A stretch of 64,000 bases of DNA from Acidimicrobiaceae bacterium (lineage in GTDB: Bacteria; Actinomycetota; Acidimicrobiia; Acidimicrobiales; RAAP-2): contig CANBVQ010000004.1 in NCBI GenBank assembly GCA_947372925.1, forward strand, positions 1-64,000. Direction: 5' to 3'. Both the position numbers and the translations under genes were made by a program. The notes under the pieces were generated by a model that was not told the origin of the DNA, ran no database searches, and saw only the letters and a list, made by a program, of their open reading frames with translations. Shown piece after piece: positions 30,141-39,200 of the stretch; position 1 is the first letter of the stretch, and every line of letters starts with the position of its first letter.

Positions 30141-30154
30141 TGGGCTTCGGCCCA
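30141..30154 (+). repeat. UUCG-loop hairpin TGGGC-TTCG-GCCCA abutting relaxase start codon
   Basis: Direct reading. Confidence 0.5.
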
Positions 30155-31218
30155 TGATTCGCATACTTCCTCGACGTTCACTGGACGCCTCGTACTACGT
30201 GGGCGATACATCGATGGAACTCGATGGAGTTCGTTCCGGACCACCGGGCTATTGGATCCGCGGCAGCGGCCCTCTGGATAGTTCGGTGCTCCAGCGCACA
30301 TGGCGTAGTTCCCAGCGAGCCAAAATCGTTGGGTACGACCTCGTGGTGGCGGCTCCCCGGACGGTATCCGCCTTGTTGGCACTCGGGGAGGTTGAAGAGC
30401 AACGACAACTGGTCGTCGATCATCGAGCATCGGTCGCCGCGGCGGTTCACTACTTAGAAGACCGGGCACTCGTTGTGAGCACCACGATGGCTGGGGAGAG
30501 CCTCGAACAGCGCGGACGTTGGACCTCGATTGTGGCTTTTACTCACGGTGTGAATCGCATTGGTGAACCCCACCTGCACGATCACGTCTTAGTGGGCGCC
30601 CTGCCTCACCTTCGCGCACGAGCGCTGAATCGTCAAGCACTTTCAGCCCACCTACTCGCGGCTGACGCCATCTATCGTTCGGAGTTTCGCTTCCGAATAA
30701 ACCAGCATGGTGTTCGACGTGCGTGGCGAACTCTCGGCGGCATCGACATGGTGCAAGGAGTCGATGAGGGCCACCGAGCACTCTGGCCTGGGGACAGGAC
30801 ATGGGGCATCCAAAAGGAATCGTGGTCGCGCGCGGGGATTGTCAACAAATGGAAGTCCGACCTGCTCCGTTTCGAGAAGATTCACATGCCGGAGCCACCC
30901 ACTCGAACCGCTTCGATAAACGAACAGATCTTTGGGGCACACTTCGAGGGGGCTATCTCAGTCGCTCGTCGTGATGTAGTCGCCGCCACTGCGAACGGAG
31001 CCTCCTCGGGCCTTCCAGGAGAAAGAGTCCAAACATTTGTCGATACCCACTACCCGGAACTCGCTACGGACCGTGGGCTGACGGAAAGACGAATTGGAGT
31101 AGGGGAAGCCCGTCAGAGTGCCCTAGTGCGAGAACGAGGTCCTCGGCTCCTTGAAATCCAAGATGGGGGCCGATGGCATCAACGTGAACGACCACGTTCA
31201 TTCGAGCGCTCTAGATAG
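30154..31218 (+). CDS. MobF/TrwC-type relaxase, catalytic domain only
   Basis: N-term YY; VGYDLVVAAPRTVSALLAL; EPHLHDHVLVGAL (HxHDH metal motif); no helicase region before stop. Confidence 0.8.
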   Translation: MIRILPRRSLDASYYVGDTSMELDGVRSGPPGYWIRGSGPLDSSVLQRTWRSSQRAKIVGYDLVVAAPRTVSALLALGEVEEQRQLVVDHRASVAAAVHYLEDRALVVSTTMAGESLEQRGRWTSIVAFTHGVNRIGEPHLHDHVLVGALPHLRARALNRQALSAHLLAADAIYRSEFRFRINQHGVRRAWRTLGGIDMVQGVDEGHRALWPGDRTWGIQKESWSRAGIVNKWKSDLLRFEKIHMPEPPTRTASINEQIFGAHFEGAISVARRDVVAATANGASSGLPGERVQTFVDTHYPELATDRGLTERRIGVGEARQSALVRERGPRLLEIQDGGRWHQRERPRSFERSR

Positions 31219-32555
31219 CGCGAAAAACGCGCCTCGCGAAAGTACGGAGTTAGCCGAATCCACTCCATCTCCTTGGTGGGTCCCAGTCCTAGGGCCATCC
31301 CACCTCGACCATGCGCGATGTCGGCAGGCGTGAGTTTCATCTGCTCACGTTCACTGCGAACGCCGCCGTTGACCCGTCCGCGCCGCCCTAAGGAGTGAGA
31401 GATTTGACTTCGTTGGTGGCGACCTCCCAGTGCGCTTAGAAGTTCCAGCGTGGGACGATCTGCGATGCCCGGTAGTACGAGTGATGTGGGGAAGAGCGAA
31501 AGGAACGACTCGCCGCTCACGCCCCAGCGAGCACGGGCTTGACTGAGGTCTTGAAGACACGCCATGGTGATGACCCCCTGACCCCCGCCCTCTGAAACTA
31601 TGGACGGCAGCGTGGGGAGTGGTGCCACATTGGCCAGCTCATCGAGAGCCAGGGTGAGTCGAGCACCTTTGTGAAAATCCTGATACGTCCGGTGCACTAC
31701 TTCTTCAATTAATCCCACGACCAATGGGGTCATGATGTTCTGGTGGCGGCTCGGAGCAACGATGTGGAGTTGCGACCTTGATGCCAGGAATCCCTCAACA
31801 TCAAGTTCTGGGTATCTCGCGGTTCGTTGAGCGGCGTCGGTCCGGAACCCATCGAGAAGACCCGAAGCAGTTGACCAGATTCCGGAGCGCTCCCGATCAT
31901 CAGTGGCCATGATCCCCTCCAGTAGGGCAATCGACTGATGATCATCGCTGTAGTGGGCTCGGAGAACTTCTAATCCCTCAGCACCATCACGACGGTCTAT
32001 CGAGCGCGAGAATTTCTTTAAAGACATTCCCCTGAGAGCGGCAGCGTGCATCAACGGTGCAACAAGAGCGCTAGCTCGCTCGGACCAATGGTCACGATTG
32101 AGGGCACCATGAACTGTCTGGCGAGCGTTGACGAGACTTCGAGCGGTGAGCAGGGCCCCGTCCCAGGTGCGCGCCAGTCGAATGGGGGAAAAACTTAATG
32201 CCGTGGTGCCTCGTGGTATTTCGACAGTGCCGCTCGGATCAAAAATGAGTTGCGGAACATCGCGCCGTGATGTCGAGAGAAGTCTGGCCACATCATCCTT
32301 TGTTGACGTGGTGATAGCTGCACGCGTTGTCATCAGGAGATTTGGAACTATCAGCGCTGAAGTCTTTCCGCTGCGCGACGGGCCGAGGATGAGCGTCGAG
32401 CGCTCCGCACCGCTGAAGGCATCACCTGAAATTCCTCGCCCGAGATAGTTTCCAAAATCCATTTCATGTTCGTAACGGTCGCATTCGTAAATGCTTGACT
32501 TTTGATCGAAAAAAGAGTCAACTTTTGTTGTCCTTATGAGAACGAGGTTCTGCAT
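31179..32555 (-). CDS. TraG/TraD/VirD4-like coupling ATPase (T4CP), no N-terminal TM segments
   Basis: TLILGPSRSGKTSALIVPNLL (Walker A), RLTLALDELANVAPLPTLPSIVSEGGGQGVITMACLQDLSQARARWG. Confidence 0.85.
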   Translation of the reverse strand: MQNLVLIRTTKVDSFFDQKSSIYECDRYEHEMDFGNYLGRGISGDAFSGAERSTLILGPSRSGKTSALIVPNLLMTTRAAITTSTKDDVARLLSTSRRDVPQLIFDPSGTVEIPRGTTALSFSPIRLARTWDGALLTARSLVNARQTVHGALNRDHWSERASALVAPLMHAAALRGMSLKKFSRSIDRRDGAEGLEVLRAHYSDDHQSIALLEGIMATDDRERSGIWSTASGLLDGFRTDAAQRTARYPELDVEGFLASRSQLHIVAPSRHQNIMTPLVVGLIEEVVHRTYQDFHKGARLTLALDELANVAPLPTLPSIVSEGGGQGVITMACLQDLSQARARWGVSGESFLSLFPTSLVLPGIADRPTLELLSALGGRHQRSQISHSLGRRGRVNGGVRSEREQMKLTPADIAHGRGGMALGLGPTKEMEWIRLTPYFREARFSRYLERSNERGRSR

Positions 32556-32628
32556 TTTCTTGAAGCGCTAATGGCTTCATGGAAATGTTCTTGTTCACAA
32601 TGGACCGCGTACTGCGATTAGTGCGACA

Positions 32629-32642
32629 CTGCCGTGAGGCAG
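32629..32642. repeat. Hairpin CTGCC-GTGA-GGCAG upstream of T4CP / histone-like gene
   Basis: Direct reading. Confidence 0.4.
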
Positions 32643-32743
32643 GAACGTACGTAACCGAGTCCGCGTTTCAACGTGGTAGAGGTGCGCCAAATTGGTGGGT
32701 CTCGATGCCAAGTTGATTTAACGTTTATTCCCAAGGAGGGAAC

Positions 32744-33034
32744 GTGGCTACTGCTACAAAGAAGGCTGCTCCTAAGAAGGCTGTCAAGAAGGCTGTAAAG
32801 AAGGCTGCTCCTAAGAAGGCTGTCAAGAAGGCTGCTCCTAAGAAGGCTGTCAAGAAGGCTGTCAAGAAGGCTGCTCCTAAGAAGGCTGTCAAGAAGGCTG
32901 TCAAGAAGGCTGCTCCTAAGAAGGCCGCTAAGAAGGCTGTCAAGAAGGCTGCTCCTAAGAAGGCCGCTAAGAAGGCTGTCAAGAAGGCTGCTCCTAAGAA
33001 GGCTGTCAAGAAGGCTGCTCCTAAGAAGAAGTAG
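32744..33034 (+). CDS. Histone H1-like Lys/Ala/Pro-rich protein (tandem repeat)
   Basis: MATATKKAAPKKAVKKAVKKAAPKK...; SD AAGGAGG, GTG start; followed by strong terminator. Confidence 0.8.
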   Translation: MATATKKAAPKKAVKKAVKKAAPKKAVKKAAPKKAVKKAVKKAAPKKAVKKAVKKAAPKKAAKKAVKKAAPKKAAKKAVKKAAPKKAVKKAAPKKK

Positions 33035-33060
33035 TTGTTCTGTCCCTTTCGGGACGATGA

Positions 33061-33090
33061 ATGCGGGGACCTTCGGGTCCCCGCATTTTT
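33061..33090 (+). terminator. Rho-independent terminator ATGCGGGGACC-TTCG-GGTCCCCGCAT-TTTT
   Basis: 11-bp perfect stem, UUCG loop, T-run. Confidence 0.9.
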
Positions 33091-33659
33091 CATTTCTCGG
33101 TGGTTGAGAGATCTTCGGGGGAGTCAATATCAAAACGCCACGGAGAGTCTCCGACTACCTGTGGCTCGAAACCGAGACGGCGACTTTCGGCAATATGACT
33201 AAGGGCGGAAGCTTCGCCGTAGTGAAAGACAAAGTCCAATCCAGTCGGCAGTGCCAAAACATTGCTTCCGAGGCCCAGGTGGTCGGTAAAAAGCATGACG
33301 GCTTCACCAAAATCGAACTGACCTAAATCGTGCGGTTGTGCGAGGTCGGCATGAATGATCACGGCGTGAGCAAACTCTTGTCGGGCCGCGCGATACGCCT
33401 CTTGAATTCCGACATTGAGCCCCGGTCGAGTTGGACGAAAAGCGGTGAGGCCATGCTGAGCGGCAAATTCTTCGATTTCGATGTCATCAGTCACTATCCA
33501 CGTCGGGAGCGGTTCGGTCGCCGCGATCACGCCAAGTGCCAGCTGCTCAACGAGCTTCGCGGTGGCCATGTCGCTGAGGTGAGTACGCAAGCGCTGCTTG
33601 GCAGTCGCGAATGACTTAAGCGGTATCAGGGCGATTCGGTCCTGAGCAGAAGTTGTCAT
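33090..33659 (-). CDS. cofC: 2-phospho-L-lactate guanylyltransferase-like (CofC)
   Basis: ALIPLKSFATAKQRL...IVTDD...GLNVGIQEAYRAA...HADLAQ...FDIDSPEDL. Confidence 0.8.
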   Translation of the reverse strand: MTTSAQDRIALIPLKSFATAKQRLRTHLSDMATAKLVEQLALGVIAATEPLPTWIVTDDIEIEEFAAQHGLTAFRPTRPGLNVGIQEAYRAARQEFAHAVIIHADLAQPHDLGQFDFGEAVMLFTDHLGLGSNVLALPTGLDFVFHYGEASALSHIAESRRLGFEPQVVGDSPWRFDIDSPEDLSTTEK

Positions 33660-33750
33660 GACGGAACGTCTTGCCGGGCGATTTGAAGATCAGCTTCGCG
33701 TGGCGATGACATGGCGCCACTCTATTAGTGGTACTTCGTAGGCTGGAGAA

Positions 33751-34407
33751 ATGGTCCGCATGCATCCGTCGTTGGACTTCGAGTCCCCTTTTCTGCATGA
33801 CGCAAAGCTCGTGGTTGGTATTGACGAGGTTGGGCGAGGTGCGTATGCCGGTCCCGTAACGGTTGGCGCCGTTGGAATTCAGAGCGCAAAGGAAATCCCG
33901 AATGGCCTTCAGGACTCCAAACTCTTAACGGCACGAGCTCGCGAAGCACTAGTCGAGCCCATCCGTGCCTGGGCCGATGTGTGGGGTATTGGTTCAGCGA
34001 CTGCCGAGGAAATTGACATGTGGGGTATTCGTATTGCGCTCGCCGTGGCGGCCGATCGCGCCCTCGCCGCGCTGAACGTACCCGTCGACCAACTGCTCAT
34101 CGACGGACCATCCAATCTGCTCCGGTGCCCTTTGGGCGTGGCACTCGGAGTCGCTCAGCCACCGGTAATCCGCTTTGCTGCGACTCCGGCACAGATGATT
34201 GTCAAGGGGGACCAGAAGTCGGCAACGATCGGCGCGGCGGCCGTTCTTGCCAAAGTCTCCCGCGACGCCTATATGACTGAACTGAGCAACGAACATCCCC
34301 AGTACGAATGGGCCGGCAATAAGGGTTATGGAGCACCGGGCCACATTGCGGCCATTGCTGCTTGCGGTCTAACCAGTTACCACCGAAAGTCGTGGAATAT
34401 TTCCTAA
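33751..34407 (+). CDS. rnhB: Ribonuclease HII
   Basis: VVGIDEVGRGAYAGPVTVGAV...DSKLLTARARE...KGDQKSATIGAAAVLAKVSRD. Confidence 0.93.
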   Translation: MVRMHPSLDFESPFLHDAKLVVGIDEVGRGAYAGPVTVGAVGIQSAKEIPNGLQDSKLLTARAREALVEPIRAWADVWGIGSATAEEIDMWGIRIALAVAADRALAALNVPVDQLLIDGPSNLLRCPLGVALGVAQPPVIRFAATPAQMIVKGDQKSATIGAAAVLAKVSRDAYMTELSNEHPQYEWAGNKGYGAPGHIAAIAACGLTSYHRKSWNIS

Positions 34408-34423
34408 CGGTGAGCGGGATCGC

Positions 34424-35329
34424 CTACTTGCCGAGGGCGGACTTCAAGATCTGATCGATGGTCCGATCCTGGAAAACAAAACCGTTCGCTTCGAGCGCGG
34501 CAGGGGTGACCCGCTGACTCGCCATCAATGCCTCTGATACCAGTTCGCTTCCGAGGGCAATATCGAGAGCCAATCGAGGTACTGCAGCGATGGCCGGGCG
34601 GTGTAGCACCGCTCCAAGTGCCGCGGTGAATGCTCGATTGGTGAGTGGCTCTGGGGCGACCAGGTTCACGGGGCCGGCAATGTTGTTGTCGAGCAAGAAC
34701 AACATTGCTTGAATTTCGTCGTGGAGTGAAATCGGACTAAGAAACTGCCGACCTGATCCCAACCGTCCGCCGACGCCGGCCTTAAAGAGTGGAAGCTGCT
34801 TCTTGAGTGCGCCACCATCAGCACCCATGACGATGCCGGTGCGGAGCCACGTCAACGTGATGCCCGCTTCTTGAATTGGCAGCGCTGCGTTCTCCCACGC
34901 TTCGCAGACGTCAGCAAGAAAGCCCTCACCGCGAGAACTCGTCTCAGTGAGAATGTCATCACCCCTTGATCCGTAGTACCCGATGGCGGAACCGCTGAGC
35001 ACCACCGCGGGTGGCACCTCAAGTCCGGTAATGGTGTTGGCGAGCAGGGCGGTGCCGTCGGTCCGTGAGTCGAGAATTTCTTTCTTGCGGCTAGCCGTCC
35101 ACCGCTTATCAGCGATCCCGGCTCCCGCGAGGTGAATAAATGCGTCAATACTCCCGACGCGGGTCAGATCTTCTCGATTGACTTCCCCGGCCGCCGGTTG
35201 CCAGCGGACAACATTGCGCCCAGCCGTCTGTGTCCGCGAGAAAAGTATGGGCGTATCGCCACGTTCTTGCAATGCGGCGACTAACGCTCGCCCAAGAAAG
35301 CCTGTGGCACCAGTGATGGCAATTTTCAT
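34424..35329 (-). CDS. TIGR01777-type NAD-dependent epimerase (YfcH-like)
   Basis: KIAITGATGFLGRALVAAL...INLAGAGIADKRWT-like (HLAGAGIADKRWTASRKKEI). Confidence 0.88.
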   Translation of the reverse strand: MKIAITGATGFLGRALVAALQERGDTPILFSRTQTAGRNVVRWQPAAGEVNREDLTRVGSIDAFIHLAGAGIADKRWTASRKKEILDSRTDGTALLANTITGLEVPPAVVLSGSAIGYYGSRGDDILTETSSRGEGFLADVCEAWENAALPIQEAGITLTWLRTGIVMGADGGALKKQLPLFKAGVGGRLGSGRQFLSPISLHDEIQAMLFLLDNNIAGPVNLVAPEPLTNRAFTAALGAVLHRPAIAAVPRLALDIALGSELVSEALMASQRVTPAALEANGFVFQDRTIDQILKSALGK

Positions 35330-36090
35330 AGTTGTTCCAGTCTGTAGTCGATGAGGCGCACCATGGCCTCGGGATTGCTGAGATGAGCACCATGGCCGGC
35401 GTGCGCCACCTTGGTTGTCGTAATTGCCGGGACATCACGGCGGAGTCGAGTGGCTATTGCTTCGTAATAGGCAACCCGGTCCGCAGCATCACCGTGCCCG
35501 TAGGTCCACGGTGTAGTTACAGCTGACCAGTCCACGGCCGCCGTGGCACTGCGAATTGTCGACAGATCATTGTGCAGAGCAGGGCCATCGCTTCGTCGTG
35601 ACTGTTGTTCGGCGGGACTCATTCGCTCCCAGGCGGAGTTGGACACCATGCGCCGGAAGAAAGATTCGGCTTCAGCCTCCGGATCAGGATTGAGGTCGCC
35701 AAAGGAGCCAGTGCGGGGTCCCAGCCAGGGGAGTGGTGGCTCGTAGGTCACTAAGGCGTCAAAGATCGCACCCGCTTCAGTGCTGCGTAATGCCACCACG
35801 CCGCCGTACGAGTGACCAAAGACCACTGTGGGCCGATCACTTTTCACCGCTTCGACTACTGCGCGCAGGTCCTCGGCATGGCCATCGAGATTCAGCGGCT
35901 GGCGATCTCGAGATTGTTGGTATCCCCGACGGTCGTAGGCAATGACGCGGTAGTGGTCCATTCTTCGGGCCATCCGGGCAAAGGAGCCACCCCGATCCAG
36001 TCCGCCATGGACACAGATGACGGTGGCCTGCGGCTCATTGGCAACCCGCTCCCAGACGGCAAGATGAGGAACTTCAGGCAGCGGAAGGGC
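35326..36090 (-). CDS. Alpha/beta hydrolase; 5' end uncertain
   Basis: In-frame upstream reading EVPHLAVWERVANEPQATVICVHGGLDRGGSFARMARRMDHYRVIAYDRRGYQQS...VFGHSYGGVVAL; no ATG/GTG/TTG between M35973 and the upstream in-frame TAG. Confidence 0.65.
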   Translation of the reverse strand, partial: ALPLPEVPHLAVWERVANEPQATVICVHGGLDRGGSFARMARRMDHYRVIAYDRRGYQQSRDRQPLNLDGHAEDLRAVVEAVKSDRPTVVFGHSYGGVVALRSTEAGAIFDALVTYEPPLPWLGPRTGSFGDLNPDPEAEAESFFRRMVSNSAWERMSPAEQQSRRSDGPALHNDLSTIRSATAAVDWSAVTTPWTYGHGDAADRVAYYEAIATRLRRDVPAITTTKVAHAGHGAHLSNPEAMVRLIDYRLEQL

Positions 36091-36136
36091 CGTTAGGCCG
36101 AGGGGGGCGGATTCAGCGGTTCGTATGGGTAGAAAC

Positions 36137-36146
36137 CTACCGGTAG
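36137..36146. promoter_or_regulatory. Palindrome CTACCGGTAG within GGTAGAAACCTACCGGTAGAAA, upstream of kgd
   Basis: Direct reading. Confidence 0.35.
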
Positions 36147-36201
36147 AAAGAAAAATTAATGCCTAGTTTTAATGCTCTACGGTGCCTCTAACCTAAAAGG
36201 C

Positions 36202-39200
36202 GTGCCAACCTCTTCTGATTCGGTTTCCAACATTGCGAAGTCGGGCTCGTTCGGTCCGAATGCCTGGCTAATTGATGACCTCTACGAGCAGTTTCTTCGC
36301 GACCCCTCATCTGTCTCGGCGACCTGGCAGGAGTTCTTCGCCGACTATCAGCGCGCTCCCATCCCAGTGGTGCCCACTGTGGCCGGGCCTCTGGATGCAG
36401 CTCCCGTCAAGGCTTCCGTTGAAGCAATCGTAAACAAGGACGCCACGCCGCTTCGTGGTGCCGCCGCTCGCATCGTTTCCAATATGAGTGCCAGTCTCTC
36501 CGTGCCAACTGCCACCAGCGTGCGTTCGGTATCGGCCCGCCTCTTGGAAGTAAATCGCGTCGCCATGAATGAGGCCTTGAGTCGCACGACCGGAACGAAA
36601 GTCTCTTTTACGCACTTCATCGCCTTCGCGATGATTCGAGGACTCCAGGTCGTTCCAACGATGAACGCGACATTTGTCGACGCCGTCGACGAAAAGGGAA
36701 CGCCAGGTGTGCTTCGACACGAACATGTGGGATTCGGTTTGGCCGTGGACGTGGAAAAGAGTGACGGAACTCGCAATTTGATGGTTCCCGTCATCAAGGA
36801 CGCTGACACCTACGACTTCCGCGGGTTCGTTTTTGCCTACGAAGAGCTCGTACGCAAGATTCATGGTGGCAAAGCTGGTGCCGACGATCTCGCCGGGGCC
36901 ACGGTCTCCTTGACTAACCCCGGAACTATTGGAACTGTGCAGTCGGTGCCTCGGCTTATGCCGGGCCAAGGCGCCATCTTTGGCGTCGGTGCCCTGGGTT
37001 GGCCCGCGGGCTTTGAATCTGCTGATCCCCGCGCTCTTGCCGCTATGGGCGTTGGCAAAGTGATGACGTTGACATCAACGTACGACCACCGGATTATCCA
37101 GGGGGCCGAGTCTGGTCTGTTCTTGAAATACGTCGCTGAATGTCTCACTGGAAGTCACAACTTCTATGACGAGGCCTTTACGGCAATGGGTGTTCCGTAC
37201 GAGCCTGCGCAGTGGGCCAAGGACACCAACGACTCATCGAACGCCGACGAGCAAGTCCTGAAGCAGATTCGCGTCCAGGAGCTCATCAACATGTATCGGG
37301 TTCGTGGGCACCTGCAGGCCGACCTAGATCCGTTGCGCGCCGAACCACCAACTCAGCACGCCGAGCTCGAACTGGCTCACTACGGATTAACGATTTGGGA
37401 TCTCTCACGAACTTTTGTTGTCGACGGCCTCGCCGGCAAGACGCACGCCACGCTGGAACAAGTGTTGTCCATTCTGCGCGACGCTTACTGCCGAACGATG
37501 GGCGTGGAATTCATGCACATCATGGACCTCGATCAAAAGAAGTGGTTCCAGCAGCGCCTCGAAGGGGTGGTCACCACGGAGACGCCGGCCGGACAGCAGC
37601 GAATCATGGAGAAGCTGACGGCCGCCGAGGTCTTTGAGAAGTTCCTTCACACCCGCTACGTCGGCCAGAAGCGTTTTGGCCTCGAAGGTGGCGAATCAAC
37701 CATCGTGGCGCTCGATTCCATCATTAGTACCGCCGCCGACAACGGAGCGAGCGACGTGGTCATTGGAATGGCCCACCGTGGGCGTCTCAACGTTCTCGCC
37801 AACGTTGTAGGGAAGAGCTACAGCGATATTTTCAGCGAGTTCGAAGGCAACCTCGACCCGGAAAGCGTTCAAGGTTCCGGAGACGTGAAGTACCACAAGG
37901 GAGCCACCGGCCACTACACGTCACCTTCCGGAGCCCGTGTTTCGGTGGCCATGGCGTCTAACCCCTCGCACCTAGAAGCAGTCAACCCCGTCGTTGAGGG
38001 CATTGTGCGCGCTAAGCAAGACCTGGTGATTCGACCCAGTGACGGCTCTGCCGTCGTGCCGATGCCCGACAAATTCCCCGGACTCGCCATCTTGATTCAC
38101 GGTGATGCGGCCTTCGCCGGCCAGGGTGTCGTAGCCGAGACGCTAAATATGTCCCAGCTCTCCGGTTATCGCATCGGTGGCACCGTACACATCGTGATCA
38201 ACAACCAAGTCGGTTTCACGACTGCACCTTCGTCGTCTCGTTCGAGCTTCTACCCAACCGACGTGGCCAAGATGATTCAGGCGCCGATTATCCATGTCAA
38301 TGGAGATGATCCCGAAGCCTGCGCTCGTGCCGCCAAGTTGGCCATTGATTATCGCGAAACCTTTAAGCGCGACATTGTTCTAGACATTGTCTGCTACCGA
38401 CGACACGGACACAACGAAGGTGATGACCCGAGTTACACCCAACCGTTGATGTATCGAGTGATTGATCAGACGCGCTCAGTGCGCAAGATCTACACCGAGA
38501 CCTTGATCCGTCGAGGCGACCTTGACCTCGAGGCGGCTGAGGCGTCTCTCAATGCCTTCAACCAAAAACTTCAGGAAGTTCTCGACGAAGTTCGCACGGT
38601 ACCTAAGCCCGTTCTCGAAACCGTGTCACCGCTCGAAGTGCACCCCGACCTACCGGCTCCCGCCACTGGTGTTGCGCGTGAAGTACTGCTCGCTATTGCC
38701 GACGCCACGGGTCGAGTGCCCGAGGGTTTCACAATGCATCCAAAGTTGGAGCGTCAGTTTGCCCAGCGAGCCCAGATGGTCGCCGACGGCGAAGTCGACT
38801 GGAGCCTTGGCGAAGCGATGGCCTTCGGATCGCTCCTCCTAGAAGGCACCAACGTGCGCCTTATGGGTCAAGATTCCCGTCGCGGTACGTTCTCCCAGCG
38901 ACACGCAGCCTTTATTGACAACCTCAACGGCGATCAGTGGATTCCCCTCAGCCACCTTGAAGGTGCCGATGGGTTCTTTACGGTGCGTGACTCGTTCCTC
39001 AGCGAATACGCCGCCCTCGGTTACGAGTACGGCTATTCGGTGGAAGCGAAGCGAGCGCTTGTGGCGTGGGAGGCCCAGTTCGGTGACTTCGTTAATGGCG
39101 CTCAAATCATCATTGACAACTTCATTGTTGCCGCAGATGACAAGTGGGGCCAGAGTGCCAATTTGATCATGCTTTTGCCACACGGCTACGAAGGTCAGGG

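Noticed and set aside
30154-32555. Complete ICE or plasmid integration
   Set aside because: No integrase, replication or VirB-type genes, and no flanking direct repeats recognised.
32618-33133. Minus-strand ORFs (LLRSSLLDSLL..., FLGAAFLTAFL...) antisense to the histone-like gene
   Set aside because: Artefact of the repeat; the plus frame has an SD, a start and a terminator.
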